The notes: generated by a model not told the origin, from the sequence alone. Counted from the first letter of the stretch, positions 16,938 to 25,828 are shown. The stretch is 64,000 bases of DNA from Streptomyces scopuliridis RB72 (GCF_000718095.1 NZ_JOEI01000008.1:289559-353558); one strand, 5' to 3'. Program-made: numbers and translations.

Positions 16938-17594
16938 ATGCTGGGTGTGACTGATCTGCCGACCTATCTGGTGGGCCTCGTACTGATCGTTCTGCTGCCG
17001 GGGCCGAACTCGCTCTATGTGCTCTCGGTCGCGGCCCGGCGCGGGATACGCGCGGGCTATTCCGCGGCGGCGGGCGTCTGGTGCGGCGACACCGTACTGA
17101 TGGTGCTCTCCGCCGCCGGTGTCGCGTCGCTGCTCCAGGCCAATGAGCTGGCGTTCGGCATCGTGAAATTCGCCGGCGCCGGATATCTGACGTGGCTCGC
17201 GATCGGGATGATGCGCGCGGCCTGGTCGCTGTGGCGCACCCGGCACGAGCGCGCGGAGGAGTCGTCCGCGTCGTCCCCCGTGCCGACGGCGGCCGAGCGG
17301 CCGTATCGCAGGGCTTTGGTGATCAGCCTGTTCAACCCGAAGGCGATCCTGTTCTTCATCTCCTTCTTCGTGCAGTTCGTCGACCCGGGCTACGCGCACC
17401 CCGCGCTGTCGTTCGTCCTGCTGGGACTGCTCGCCAACGTGGCCAGCGCCCTCTACCTGTCGGCCCTGATCTTCGGTGGCACCCGCCTCGCCGCCACCTT
17501 CCGCCGCCGCAAGCGCCTGTCGGCGGGGATGACGACGGCGGCGGGCGCGCTGTTCCTGGGCTTCGCGGTGAAGCTGTCACTGAGCAGCGCCTGA
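16938..17594 (+). CDS. LysE/LeuE-family amino acid exporter
   Basis: 218 aa with five to six membrane helices. The start at ATG 16938 aligns with LeuE-type proteins (TYLVGLVLIVLLPGPNSLYVL, the family N-terminus with LPGPN). ISLFNPKAILFFISFFVQF is the second hallmark. Expected to export leucine or related amino acids with proton motive force. No ribosome site is visible before the ATG, so a leaderless mRNA is possible. Its 3' end is 10 bases from that of the convergent lipoprotein gene, with no hairpin between. Confidence 0.88.
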   Translation: MLGVTDLPTYLVGLVLIVLLPGPNSLYVLSVAARRGIRAGYSAAAGVWCGDTVLMVLSAAGVASLLQANELAFGIVKFAGAGYLTWLAIGMMRAAWSLWRTRHERAEESSASSPVPTAAERPYRRALVISLFNPKAILFFISFFVQFVDPGYAHPALSFVLLGLLANVASALYLSALIFGGTRLAATFRRRKRLSAGMTTAAGALFLGFAVKLSLSSA

Positions 17595-17603
17595 GGGCGG
17601 CGG

Positions 17604-17957
17604 TCAGTTCGGGGCCGGGGAAGCCGTTTCGTCGGCCTTGATGTCGAAGTTGATCTCGTCTCCCTCGACAGAGGACACCTTGACCGTTACGCCCAAGGTG
17701 CTGCCGTCGTCCGCTGTGAGCGTGCACCGGGTGGTGGTGCCGACCTTGCCGGCGAGGGCCTCGGGGCAGGTGATGTCCGGCTTCGGCTGCCCCGTTGTCG
17801 CGGCGAGCTTTTCGGCGACCGTGGTCGCCAGCTTGTCCGCGGACAGTTTCGGCGTGGACGTTCCGACGTCGACCGAGGCCGAGCAGCCGGCGAGCAGCAC
17901 ACCGGCGGCTATGGCCGAAAGGATCGACGGTGCGGCGGACAACCGGGTTGTGGTCAT
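17604..17957 (-). CDS. DUF4333 lipoprotein, 117 aa
   Basis: ATG 17957 with GGAG 7 bases upstream. The signal ends in the lipobox LLAGCSAS. The mature part carries one further Cys pair (DITCPEAL and TRCTLTADDG) as in DUF4333 proteins of actinobacteria, small extracellular beta domains of unknown role. Starts further upstream are not needed and would disrupt the signal. Confidence 0.85.
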   Translation of the reverse strand: MTTTRLSAAPSILSAIAAGVLLAGCSASVDVGTSTPKLSADKLATTVAEKLAATTGQPKPDITCPEALAGKVGTTTRCTLTADDGSTLGVTVKVSSVEGDEINFDIKADETASPAPN

Positions 17958-18209
17958 GGTGGACTCCGGTCCGGGGGATCTTGGCGGGAACAGGCAGGAA
18001 GCGGCAGGAAGCATACGTGGCAGGGGATGGCGTCCGCTCTCGCGGTGCTGTGTGTCCCCTGTCGCCCCATCAAACGTCCTCGTTTGTGCATGATTTGTGT
18101 ATGAGCCTATTTAGGCCGCAGCTGGGGCGCCTGGGTTGGGGAGCGGCAGGTAGGGTGCACGACGAGCTTCCGTGACGCGCATGTTTGGCGTGAAACGGAT
18201 GAGGCGTGA

Positions 18210-18632
18210 ATGCAACGGGGGTTGCGCATGGGATCCGGAGACGGTGGCGAGCAGAAACTCGCCAGCTCGGCGAGCGACAAGCAGCGCGCGGCGAAGTACA
18301 TGGAAGAAGACCTGATGCCGGACACCCAGGCCGCCGCCCGCATGGGGGAAGGCGGCGGATCGGTGCGGCCGCTCTTCCTGGCCCCGGCGGCCCCCGCGAG
18401 TCCCCTGATGAAGCAGGACACCGGGCTGAAAGGGCTCTCCGCCTGGGCCTTGGACCAGGGTGCCTCCGACGCGCTGATCGCCTGGCGAGGGCAGGCGAAC
18501 CGGCTGATGGGGCGGTTGCAGCAGGAGTTGAACGGGCTGAACGGCGCGAAGAACACCTTCCAGAACCAGGACACGGCCATAGGCACGCAGGCGGACGCGG
18601 TACGGCTCCCCAGCAGCTTCGACGGTATGTGA
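18210..18632 (+). CDS. Helical protein of a WXG-like secretion locus, 140 aa
   Basis: ATG 18210 (GAGG 5 bases upstream) or ATG 18228 (GGGGG 7 upstream). The second half is a predicted helical hairpin around WRGQANRLMGRLQQELNGLNG, similar in length and style to WXG100/ESX substrates. The N-terminal half is flexible. It is separated by 11 bases from the larger gene at 18644 and probably forms a unit with it. No family is firmly recognised. Confidence 0.65.
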   Translation: MQRGLRMGSGDGGEQKLASSASDKQRAAKYMEEDLMPDTQAAARMGEGGGSVRPLFLAPAAPASPLMKQDTGLKGLSAWALDQGASDALIAWRGQANRLMGRLQQELNGLNGAKNTFQNQDTAIGTQADAVRLPSSFDGM

Positions 18633-18643
18633 GGGGAGCGGCC

Positions 18644-19975
18644 ATGACGCTGAACTATCACGACGTGATGACGGCCGACCTGTCCCCGCTCACGGATGTG
18701 TCCGAGGCGTGGAAGAAGATGGGCGAGCGCTTCGGTGAGCTGAAGACCGACTACGAGACGAACGTGCAGAGCGTGCTCGGCAACGGGAACTGGCAGGGGC
18801 TCGCCTACGGCGCTCAGCAGCAGTACGCCTCGGCCACGGCCTTCGAGTACGGGGCGGCCAAGGCGGAGGCGCTGGCCATCGCCAGTCTTCTCACGGATGC
18901 GCACACCGAGCTGACCCGTCTGCAGAAGGCGGCCAAGGACCTGGTCCAGGAAGCCGAGAAGAAGGACTACAAGGTCGACGGCTCCGGCAAGGCGACCTTC
19001 GTCGGGTACGACAACCTCTCCGAACAGGAGAAGTACGCCCTCCATCACGACCCCGACTACCCCCGACTGCTGTCCGACGCCCGTGAGAAGGCGCAGCAGT
19101 GGACCGACGAGATAGCCAAGGCGGTCAAGGCCGTCGACGACGCCGACCAGAGCGTGAAGCGGGCGCTGTCCCGCGCGACGAGCGACGTTTCGACGGACGG
19201 TATCGGGATCGGCGGGTTCAACGCGAAGGCCGAGGGCGACCTGGCGAAGGCGGGAAAGCCGGATCCCAAGGTCGAGACGAAGGGCGGGTGGGTCTCCGAG
19301 GGCGAGTCCGAAGCCTCCGGTCCCGGCACCGGCACATCGGCCACCGGCCCCGACGCCTCGTCCGGCAAGCTGGCCGAGGCCGAGGCGCATGCCGACCTCG
19401 GCCGCGCGAGCGCGGAGGGCTCGCTCACCAACGGCCCGATGAAGCTCGCCGGTGAGGCCGAAGCCTATGTGGGCGCCAAGGCCTCCGCCGCCGGCGGCAT
19501 CACCAACGAGGGCATCAGGGGCGAGGCCGGCGCCTTCGCCGGGGCGGAAGCCTCGGCCAAAGGCACCGCCGACGCCGGCCCCGTCGGGGTGTACGGTCGG
19601 ACGGAGGCCAAGGCGGGCGCCGAGGCCGGCGTCAGCGCCGGGGCCGGCCTCGAAGGCTTGCAGGCGGGCGCGGAAGCGTTCGCCGGCGCGAAGGCCGGCG
19701 CCGCGGGCGGCGCGGACATCGGCGGCATCGGGGCAGGCGGGACGGTCGAGGGCTGGGCCGGCGTCGGAGCCGAGGCCGAGGCGACTCTCGGCAAGGGCGA
19801 GGACGGCAAGTGGCACATCGGCGCGAAGGCGGGCGTCGCCCTCGGGCTCGGTGGCGAGGTGGGCTTCGAAGTCACCGTCGATCCGGGGAAGATCGTCGAC
19901 ACGGCGAGCGATGCGGCCAGCGCCGTGGGTGATGGGGCCCGGGCGTTCGGCAATGCGATCGGCAGCCTGTTCTGA
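18644..19975 (+). CDS. WXG-like protein with long Gly/Ala-rich repeat domain, 443 aa
   Basis: ATG 18644 with GGGGAG 6 bases upstream. Residues 1-110 are helical with a central NGNWQGLAYGAQQQY, matching the W-x-G turn of type VII secretion substrates. A second helical part (about 120-185) follows. From about 240 on, the protein is Ala/Gly/Glu-rich with many imperfect repeats of the type AEAxAGAKAxAxGG, ending in a short hydrophobic tail. It looks like a secreted or pore-forming effector built on a T7SS export domain; function is inferred, and no toxin motif is seen. Confidence 0.7.
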   Translation: MTLNYHDVMTADLSPLTDVSEAWKKMGERFGELKTDYETNVQSVLGNGNWQGLAYGAQQQYASATAFEYGAAKAEALAIASLLTDAHTELTRLQKAAKDLVQEAEKKDYKVDGSGKATFVGYDNLSEQEKYALHHDPDYPRLLSDAREKAQQWTDEIAKAVKAVDDADQSVKRALSRATSDVSTDGIGIGGFNAKAEGDLAKAGKPDPKVETKGGWVSEGESEASGPGTGTSATGPDASSGKLAEAEAHADLGRASAEGSLTNGPMKLAGEAEAYVGAKASAAGGITNEGIRGEAGAFAGAEASAKGTADAGPVGVYGRTEAKAGAEAGVSAGAGLEGLQAGAEAFAGAKAGAAGGADIGGIGAGGTVEGWAGVGAEAEATLGKGEDGKWHIGAKAGVALGLGGEVGFEVTVDPGKIVDTASDAASAVGDGARAFGNAIGSLF

Positions 19976-20020
19976 TGCATACTCCCCGCAGATCCACTGC
20001 CGTAGTAAGGAGGGCCCGAG

Positions 20021-20518
20021 ATGCCCACGACCCTGCCCGTACCGATCGAGTTCGAACTGCCGGAAGGCTGGCGCGCGGCACCGCCGGATGAAGTCGGCGC
20101 ACCGGGCGCGGCGTTCGTCGCGCTGCATCCGCGACCGGATGCCGGATTCACCGCGAACATCACGATCGACGGTGAGTACCGCCCGGACGCGGCGACGCTG
20201 CCCGAGATCGCCCAGGAATCCGTGGAGCGCTTGAGCCAGGCCACCACGTCGGTCGTGGTCGCCGGACGCCGCGAGGTCGGCTCCGCGGACGCACCCGGTT
20301 TCACGCAGACGCTGGCCGTCTCGGCCGTCGTCGGCGGCGTACCCCAGGACCTCGTCCAGTCCCAGGTCTATCTGTCCATGCTGGACGTCGCCGATCCGCG
20401 CAAGCGGGCGGTGATCCGTCTGGTCCTGACGGCCACCGCGTCCCAACACCCCTCTGTCGTGGAAGACTTCCAGGACTTCGTGCGCACGGTCCGCCCGGAC
20501 ACCGGCGCGGCCTCATAG
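20021..20518 (+). CDS. LpqN/Mog1-PsbP-like small protein, 165 aa
   Basis: ATG 20021, 45 bases after the WXG-like gene, with AAGGAGGGCC upstream. The pattern FELPEGWRAAPPDE ... AFVALHP ... ANITIDGEY is that of small alpha/beta proteins related to LpqN and DUF1795. No signal peptide is seen, so it is probably cytosolic. It may act as a chaperone of the neighbouring secreted protein (inference from context). Confidence 0.6.
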   Translation: MPTTLPVPIEFELPEGWRAAPPDEVGAPGAAFVALHPRPDAGFTANITIDGEYRPDAATLPEIAQESVERLSQATTSVVVAGRREVGSADAPGFTQTLAVSAVVGGVPQDLVQSQVYLSMLDVADPRKRAVIRLVLTATASQHPSVVEDFQDFVRTVRPDTGAAS

Positions 20519-20593
20519 CGCGTCGCGCGGAAGCGGCAGACCTCGCACCGGCAGACCTTGCTCCGGCAAACCGACTCCTCATAGGTTGATCTC

Positions 20594-21106
20594 ATGGGAC
20601 TCTTCGACAAGCTGACCGGAACCAAGCGCCCCGCCGACGGTGTCGCCCCGCGATCCGCCGCCGAGGTCCACGGGGCTCTGCTCGGCCTCAACCGCGCTGA
20701 CGTCCCGTACGTCATCCGGGACGGCCGCGAGGAAGGCGCCGACCTGGTGGCCGAGTGGCGCATCCTGGACCCTGCCTGGCAGACCTTCTTCGTCCGTACG
20801 CAGGTGAGCCGGGTGTTCCAGGTTCGTATGCGCCTGGTCCCGGAGAAGAACGAAGTCCGGTCCCTCGACCAGCAGTACGAGGTCACGTGGAACGGCGACA
20901 CCCCCAGGCTGGCCATCGCGGCCGAGGCCCAACGTGGCCAGGTGCAGACGGTCTCGAAGCGTTGGACCCTCGGCGGGGGCGAAGACGGCGGCGCCGGAGC
21001 GACCGAGACGTTCAGCTTCGACAGCTCTGACCTGAAGAACCCCTTGCAGGACACCGTCCTGGGCGCAGGGTGGACCTGGCGCGGAGTCATCACCGGCAAG
21101 CTCTGA
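20594..21106 (+). CDS. Conserved protein of unknown function, 170 aa
   Basis: ATG 20594. The product starts GLFDKLTGTKRPADG, is soluble, beta-rich in the middle (TFFVRTQVSRVFQVRMRLV) and has three Trp in the C-terminal half. No enzyme motif. It follows the LpqN-like gene and precedes a GNAT gene by 12 bases. I can only say it is conserved-looking and in normal codon use. Confidence 0.65.
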   Translation: MGLFDKLTGTKRPADGVAPRSAAEVHGALLGLNRADVPYVIRDGREEGADLVAEWRILDPAWQTFFVRTQVSRVFQVRMRLVPEKNEVRSLDQQYEVTWNGDTPRLAIAAEAQRGQVQTVSKRWTLGGGEDGGAGATETFSFDSSDLKNPLQDTVLGAGWTWRGVITGKL

Positions 21107-21118
21107 GGTTGGCGGGGG

Positions 21119-21676
21119 ATGACATCGTTCTGGACGGGCGAGCGGGTACGCCTGCGCGGGATCGAGCCCGACGACTGGACCGCGTTCATGCGCTTCGCCG
21201 CGGACGAGGAGCGGTTGGGGGATCTGCTGCGCCCGCCCCGTTCCGCCGAGAACTACCGGACCTGGACGAAGGAGCAGGCCGCGGCCAAGTCCGACGGCGA
21301 CCGCTTCCAGTTGGTGATCGAAGCCGTCGACACCGGGGAGATAGTCGGCGCTGTCGGCTCGTACCACGCCGACGCACGCGCGGGCTGGTTCGAGTACGGC
21401 GTCACGATCGGCGCTGATCACCGGCGCAAAGGCTATGCGGCGGAGGCCGCGGTACTGCTGCTGCGCTATATGTTCGCCGAGCGGCGCTTTCACAAGTGCG
21501 GAGCGCGGGTCTTCGCGCACAACGAGGCGTCGCTGGCACTTCAGCGCCGGCTCGGTTTCGTCGAGGAGGGCCGCCTTCGCGATCAGGTGTTCATCGCCGG
21601 CCGGCACCACGATGTCGTCATGATGGGCATGCTCGCCGACGAGTTCGCCCGGCTCCACTCGATGAGCGAACGGTGA
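21119..21676 (+). CDS. GNAT N-acetyltransferase (RimJ/RimL type)
   Basis: 185 aa. Typical start VRLRGIEPDDW, acetyl-CoA-binding signature IGADHRRKGYAAEAAVLLL, and C-terminal KCGARVFAHNEASLALQRRLGFVEEG. Transfers acetyl to an amine of a protein or small molecule; target unknown. It may share a transcript with the gene ending at 21106. Confidence 0.9.
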   Translation: MTSFWTGERVRLRGIEPDDWTAFMRFAADEERLGDLLRPPRSAENYRTWTKEQAAAKSDGDRFQLVIEAVDTGEIVGAVGSYHADARAGWFEYGVTIGADHRRKGYAAEAAVLLLRYMFAERRFHKCGARVFAHNEASLALQRRLGFVEEGRLRDQVFIAGRHHDVVMMGMLADEFARLHSMSER

Positions 21677-21699
21677 GCTTCTCCTCCAGGTCACGGTGA

Positions 21700-21892
21700 T
21701 TTCCTGCCGACGGTGCTCCGGTCGCGGGCGGCGGCCAGGCCGGTACGACAGGCGGTGACGGTGGCGGAGTCCGCCCGCGAGGGAGTGGACGTGGGCCGCG
21801 TCGCCCGCGAGGAAGATCCGGCCGTCCTGGAAGCGGTCGGCGAGGGCCGCGCGCGGGCGGAAGTCGGAGGACCACAGCTCCGGCATCGGCAT
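21700..21892 (-). pseudogene. Relic of a FAD-dependent aromatic monooxygenase
   Basis: Reading minus from about 21892, 41 codons match the flavin-ring end of the PHBH/TfdB fold: ELWSSDFRPRAALADRF followed by GRIFLAGDAAHVHS-LAGG. In intact enzymes this motif lies near residue 280 and continues with PAGGQGLN; here the upstream part is missing and the frame breaks right after LAGG. It diverges from the TetR gene at 21923, the usual layout of a repressor and its target enzyme. It is therefore probably a decayed target. Confidence 0.75.
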
Positions 21893-21899
21893 CGGGTTC

Positions 21900-21914
21900 C
21901 TTAACGCTGTTAGA
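21900..21914. promoter_or_regulatory. Candidate TetR operator
   Basis: Imperfect inverted repeat CTTAAC-gct-GTTAG just before the GTG start at 21923, the position and form of TetR-class operators. Confidence 0.5.
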
Positions 21915-21922
21915 TTGTCAAG

Positions 21923-22549
21923 GTGGCTACGACACGACTGGACCGCACGCTGGTCGCCCGCACCGCACTGCGGCTGCTGAACGAGGTGGGCCTCGAAGGG
22001 CTGACCCTCCGCGCCATCGCCGCGGAACTCGGCGTCAAGGCGCCCGCCCTCTACTGGCACTTCAAGGACAAGCGGGCGCTGCTCGACGAGATGGCGACCG
22101 AGATGTTCCGGCGGATGGCGGCCGACCTGCCCGCGGTCTCCGCCCCCGACTGGCGGGACGGGCTCACCGCGGCGATGCGCGGGCTGCGCGGCCATCTGCT
22201 GGGGTACCGCGACGGCGCCAAGGTCTACAGCGGTACGCACTTCACGGACATCGGCTACGCGGCCACCATGGACGCCCATCTGCGCGGACTCACGGAGTCC
22301 GGATTCACCCCGCGGACGGCGGCGCGCGCCTGGTTCACCGCGTACAGCTACACGATTGGTTACGTCATCGAGGAACAGTCGGGGACGGAGGGGATCGACC
22401 TCGCCGCCCGCGCCGAACGGCTGGCGGCGTACCCGCTGGCCGCCGGCGCGGGCGAGGAGATCATCGGCAACCACGAGGCCGGCTTCGAGAGCGGCCTCGC
22501 GGCGGTCGTGGCCGGGATCGCCCTGACGGTGCACACGTCTCCGACCTGA
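21923..22549 (+). CDS. TetR-family repressor (TetR_C type)
   Basis: 208 aa, GTG start. The N-terminal HTH has LRAIAAELGVKAPALYWHF; the C-terminal part (HLRGLTESGF, FTAYSYTIGYVIEEQ) is of the tetracycline-repressor class with a ligand pocket. The neighbouring monooxygenase relic suggests it once controlled an aromatic-oxidising or drug-inactivating enzyme. Confidence 0.9.
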   Translation: MATTRLDRTLVARTALRLLNEVGLEGLTLRAIAAELGVKAPALYWHFKDKRALLDEMATEMFRRMAADLPAVSAPDWRDGLTAAMRGLRGHLLGYRDGAKVYSGTHFTDIGYAATMDAHLRGLTESGFTPRTAARAWFTAYSYTIGYVIEEQSGTEGIDLAARAERLAAYPLAAGAGEEIIGNHEAGFESGLAAVVAGIALTVHTSPT

Positions 22550-22558
22550 GGATTCGCT

Positions 22559-22584
22559 CCTGTCCGGGACACGTTCCGGACAGG
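22559..22584. terminator. Bidirectional terminator hairpin
   Basis: CCTGTCCGGGA / TTCCGGACAGG with a short loop, between the convergent TetR genes at 22549 and 22609. Confidence 0.75.
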
Positions 22585-22608
22585 GTGTTCACCGTGTTCA
22601 CACGGTCG

Positions 22609-23208
22609 TCAGGCGAGCGAGTCGATCCAGCCCTGGAGCCGGGCGCCCTGGGTGGTCATGAGGTCCGGGTCCCGCAGGGTGTTGGTGAGCAGGGACATGC
22701 CCTGGTACGCGGAGATCATCGTGACGGCGAGATCGCGGGCGTCGTCGTGGCCCATGGCGCGGAACTGCCGCTCCGCCCAGTCGATGAGGAGCCGCATGAC
22801 CGTGGCGGCGGCCTGGTCGAGGCCGTCGTCGCGTTTGTCGAGCTCGGAGGCGAGGGTGCCGAAGGGGCAGCCGAAGCGGGCGGCGAGATCGCGTTGGCCG
22901 ACCCAGCCGCCGACCAGCGCTTTGAGCCGGTCCTGGGGGGTGGGGAGCTGGTCGAGCAGGGCGGTGAGGTCCTGGAGCTGCTGGGCGTGGGCGCCTATGG
23001 CCGCCTCGACAAGCTGGTCCTTGGTCTTGAAGTAGTAGTAGACGTTGCCGACCGGGACGTCGGCGGCGCGGGCGATGTCGCCCAGCGTCGTCTTCTCGAC
23101 GCCCTGCTCGTGGAAGACCTGGGCGGCGGCGGTTATCAGCCGCTCGCGCTTGCCGGGGGCCTTGGCCCGGGGGGCGGGCCTGTCCGCTTGCACCTGTGAG
23201 TCAGTCAC
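22609..23208 (-). CDS. TetR/AcrR-family repressor
   Basis: 199 aa. HTH TTLGDIARAADVPVGNVYYYF, the FadR/AcrR-like form with YYYFKTK. The C-terminal domain (DLAVTMISAYQGMSLL) is a typical ligand and dimer part. It diverges from the NmrA-type gene at 23319, with a palindrome between them, so it most likely represses that gene and itself. Confidence 0.93.
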   Translation of the reverse strand: MTDSQVQADRPAPRAKAPGKRERLITAAAQVFHEQGVEKTTLGDIARAADVPVGNVYYYFKTKDQLVEAAIGAHAQQLQDLTALLDQLPTPQDRLKALVGGWVGQRDLAARFGCPFGTLASELDKRDDGLDQAAATVMRLLIDWAERQFRAMGHDDARDLAVTMISAYQGMSLLTNTLRDPDLMTTQGARLQGWIDSLA

Positions 23209-23263
23209 CTCACTGAGGATAGTCCCTTGCTCCCTTGCGTATCCGGCGGTCTGCTGTATCGTC

Positions 23264-23279
23264 TTAGTCAGTCAACTAA
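23264..23279. promoter_or_regulatory. Candidate operator of the TetR / NmrA pair
   Basis: TTAGT-CAGTCA-ACTAA, an inverted repeat in the 110-bp divergent gap, overlapped by further AGTCAGT/AGTGACT repeats to 23288. Confidence 0.6.
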
Positions 23280-23318
23280 CTCAGTGACTGTGCGACATCG
23301 AAATCAGGGGAGAGTTTC

Positions 23319-24143
23319 ATGATCGTTGTGACGGGTGCGACCGGGAATGTCGGCCAGGCGCTGGTGGAGCTGCTGGCGGGGGCGGGCGAGCGGGTGACCG
23401 CGGTGTCGCGGCGGGCCCCCGAGAGCGGTGTCCTGCCCGCCGGCGTCGTCCATCGCGCCGTGGATCTGGCGGACGCCGACGGCCTGGCCCCAGCGCTGGA
23501 AGGGGCGGACGCGCTGTTCCTGCTGGTGGCGGGCGAGGATCCGGAGGCGATCCTGAGCGCGGCGAAGGCGGGCGGGGTCCGGCGGGTGGTGCTGCTGTCC
23601 TCGCAGGGGGCCGGGACGCGGCCGGACGCCTACCGCCACCCGGTGGCCTTCGAGACCGCCGTGAAGGGGTCGGGTCTGGAGTGGACGGTGCTGCGTCCGG
23701 GCGGTTTCGCCACCAACACCTTCCAGTGGGCCCAGAGCGTGCGTGAACAGCGCACGGTGGTGGCGCCGTTCGCGGATGTCGCCCTGCCGGTGATCGATCC
23801 GGCCGACATCGCGGCGGTCGCGGCCGTCGCGCTGCGCGAGGACGGCCATGACGGCCGTACCTACGTACTGACGGGCCCCGCCGCCCTGTCGCCGCGCCGG
23901 CGCGCGCAGGTGATCGCCGAGGCGCTCGGGGAGCCTGTCCGCTTCGTCGAGCAGACCCCCGAGGATGCCCGCGCCCAGCTGCTGGGGTTCATGCCCGAGC
24001 CGGTCGTGGCGGCCACCCTCGCCATCCTGGGGGCGCCGACGGCCGCTGAGCAGGCGGTCAGCCCCGACGTCGAGAAGGTCCTCGGCCGGGCGCCGCGCTC
24101 GTTCGCCGAGTGGACCGTACGCAACCTTCCCGCCTTCCGCTGA
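23319..24143 (+). CDS. NmrA/SDR-family NAD(P)-binding protein
   Basis: 274 aa. Starts with the dinucleotide site IVVTGATGNVGQALVELL; then VVLLSSQGAG and TVLRPGGFATNTFQW as in NmrA-like reductases and quinone oxidoreductase-2 homologues. The catalytic YxxxK of classic SDRs is not evident, so it may be a redox sensor or an atypical reductase. Probably regulated by the divergent TetR protein. Confidence 0.87.
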   Translation: MIVVTGATGNVGQALVELLAGAGERVTAVSRRAPESGVLPAGVVHRAVDLADADGLAPALEGADALFLLVAGEDPEAILSAAKAGGVRRVVLLSSQGAGTRPDAYRHPVAFETAVKGSGLEWTVLRPGGFATNTFQWAQSVREQRTVVAPFADVALPVIDPADIAAVAAVALREDGHDGRTYVLTGPAALSPRRRAQVIAEALGEPVRFVEQTPEDARAQLLGFMPEPVVAATLAILGAPTAAEQAVSPDVEKVLGRAPRSFAEWTVRNLPAFR

Positions 24144-24150
24144 CCAGCCT

Positions 24151-24189
24151 GGCCGGCCCTTCGCCGGCCGGCCTTCCATGGGAAGGCCG
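24151..24189 (+). terminator. Double hairpin terminator
   Basis: GGCCGGC-ccttc-GCCGGCC followed directly by CGGCCTTCC-atg-GGAAGGCCG, just after the NmrA-type gene. Confidence 0.7.
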
Positions 24190-24322
24190 CCTACCAGCTC
24201 CCGGTGTCCGAAGCGTTTCGTTCCCCTTACCGATGGTGTGAGTTCACCTCCGGGGCGGAGAGGTTTCCTACCCTGTCACCCACTCACCATCTGTCCGTGG
24301 GGCAGTAGACGCCGGGAGCAGC

Positions 24323-25828
24323 ATGACGAAGGCCCGCAGACTGTGGCCGAGATGGCGCGGCGGCAAGAACGCCGAGAACGGAAGGAGGGGTAACGCCGGC
24401 AGCACCGCCACCGCGCCACCAGCCGCTTCGAAAGAACTGGAGGAGTGTCTGCGCGCCTGCGCGCCGCACAGCGACCGGCTCGCGGCCGCCAGTGCCGAGA
24501 ACGACCGCAAGCGCACTGATCTCGCCGCGAAGCTGCGCCACCTCCAGGCCGTCCATGCCAAGGCCGATCCCTCCGAGGCGGCCTCGGACGAACTGTTCGA
24601 CGCGCTCCTCGCCGCCGGAACCGCCGCCCTGGAGTGCGGCAATGGCGGCAACGGCGGCAATGGCGGCGACGAGCAGGCGCTCGCCCTCCTCATCAGCGCC
24701 ACCGTCCTGGCCGAGCGCGGAAGCTCCCGCGCCGGCTGGCGGCTGCGGGCCAGGGTCCTGGAGGCCGCCGGTGACGAGATCGCGGCCGTCGAGGCGTACG
24801 AGCGCTATCTCGCGCTCACGGACGACGACTGGTACGGCGTCGCCCCCCGCCTCGCCGGGCTGCGGATCGCCGCGCGACAGCAGGAGGACATGCTGCGGCT
24901 GCTGGCCCGCGAGTGCCCCCGCGCCGAGGAGTTCGCCACCGCCCCCGTCTCCGCCGCCGAGGTGCGGGACGTGTGGGACGAGGGCGTACGGCTGCACGAC
25001 AAGGGCGACCATGCGCAGGCCGAACCGCGCCTCGTCGGCGCCCTGCTGGCCATGGGCCGCGACCGCCACCCGGTCGGGGAGCTCCAGAACGCCGTCGGCC
25101 AGTACCTCGACCTGCGCATCGCCGCCGCCGACGGCGACGCCTCGGGGCTGCGCGAACTCATCGGCCACTACGCGGAACAGCGCAGGAACCGGATGCGGCC
25201 GCCGCTCACCGATCCCACCCTCGGCGGGGCCGACTGGATCGGCGTCGGCGAGCTGCGCAATCTGATCGCGGGCAAGTCCGTCTGTCTGGTGGCCAACTCC
25301 GAGAGCCTCGGGCGCGGTTCGCTGGGCCCGGAGATCGACGCGTACGACCTCGTCGTACGGTTCAGCTCGTACCGTATCGACGCGCCGGCCACCGGTACGC
25401 GCACCGACCTCCACGCCACCGCCCACGAGCACGGCTTCAACTGGGACCGGCCGGTGACGACGCGGATGGTGTTCGGCGGGTCCGCGGAGAAGTGGGGCTA
25501 CTCGCTGCGCGAGCGGCTGGTGCCCGGCGCCCAGCGGTATGTGACCGACGAGACGGTGCGCTGGCCGCTGCGCCATCTCGGCGGAGTCGACTGGGACGCC
25601 TGGCCGTCCGTCCCGACCAGCGGGTTCAACACCCTGTGGCTCCTTGATTTCCTGGATGTCAGCCCGGCGCTCGATCTGTTCGGCTTCGACTTCTACGAGA
25701 GCGGCGTCCACCGTCTGCCCGGAGCGATGCGCGTACCCGTCACCTCCGAGCGCGAGCGGACCAGCGAGAAGGCATGGGTCATGGAACGCGCCCAGAGCGT
25801 CAACGACATGAGGATTTCCCTGAGATGA
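24323..25828 (+). CDS. Glycosyltransferase family 29 (sialyltransferase-type) protein
   Basis: 501 aa. The C-terminal half carries the L-sialylmotif pattern VANSESLGRGSLGPEIDAYD then LVVRFSSYR, and the S-motif-like PTSGFNTLWLLDFL followed by LFGFDFYESG. This fits transfer of a sialic-acid-like sugar from its CMP form. The N-terminal 250 residues are helical, TPR-like, with a GNGGNGGNGG low-complexity insert near residue 112. Start ATG 24323 after GGGAGCAGC. First gene of the glycopolymer cluster, overlapping the next by ATGA. Confidence 0.85.
   Translation: MTKARRLWPRWRGGKNAENGRRGNAGSTATAPPAASKELEECLRACAPHSDRLAAASAENDRKRTDLAAKLRHLQAVHAKADPSEAASDELFDALLAAGTAALECGNGGNGGNGGDEQALALLISATVLAERGSSRAGWRLRARVLEAAGDEIAAVEAYERYLALTDDDWYGVAPRLAGLRIAARQQEDMLRLLARECPRAEEFATAPVSAAEVRDVWDEGVRLHDKGDHAQAEPRLVGALLAMGRDRHPVGELQNAVGQYLDLRIAAADGDASGLRELIGHYAEQRRNRMRPPLTDPTLGGADWIGVGELRNLIAGKSVCLVANSESLGRGSLGPEIDAYDLVVRFSSYRIDAPATGTRTDLHATAHEHGFNWDRPVTTRMVFGGSAEKWGYSLRERLVPGAQRYVTDETVRWPLRHLGGVDWDAWPSVPTSGFNTLWLLDFLDVSPALDLFGFDFYESGVHRLPGAMRVPVTSERERTSEKAWVMERAQSVNDMRISLR

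Noticed and set aside
18107..20449. Long minus-strand open frame (780 codons) across the WXG-like locus
   Set aside because: It is antisense to several genes with normal codon bias, resembles no family, and is a usual by-product of high-GC DNA.
20534..20572. Short repeats of the form CCGGCAGACCTTGCT
   Set aside because: Three imperfect copies in a 75-bp gap; no symmetry and no clear link to a promoter.
20579..22534. Minus-strand frame of 651 codons including the monooxygenase relic
   Set aside because: Only 41 codons match a family; the rest is antisense to the GNAT and TetR genes.
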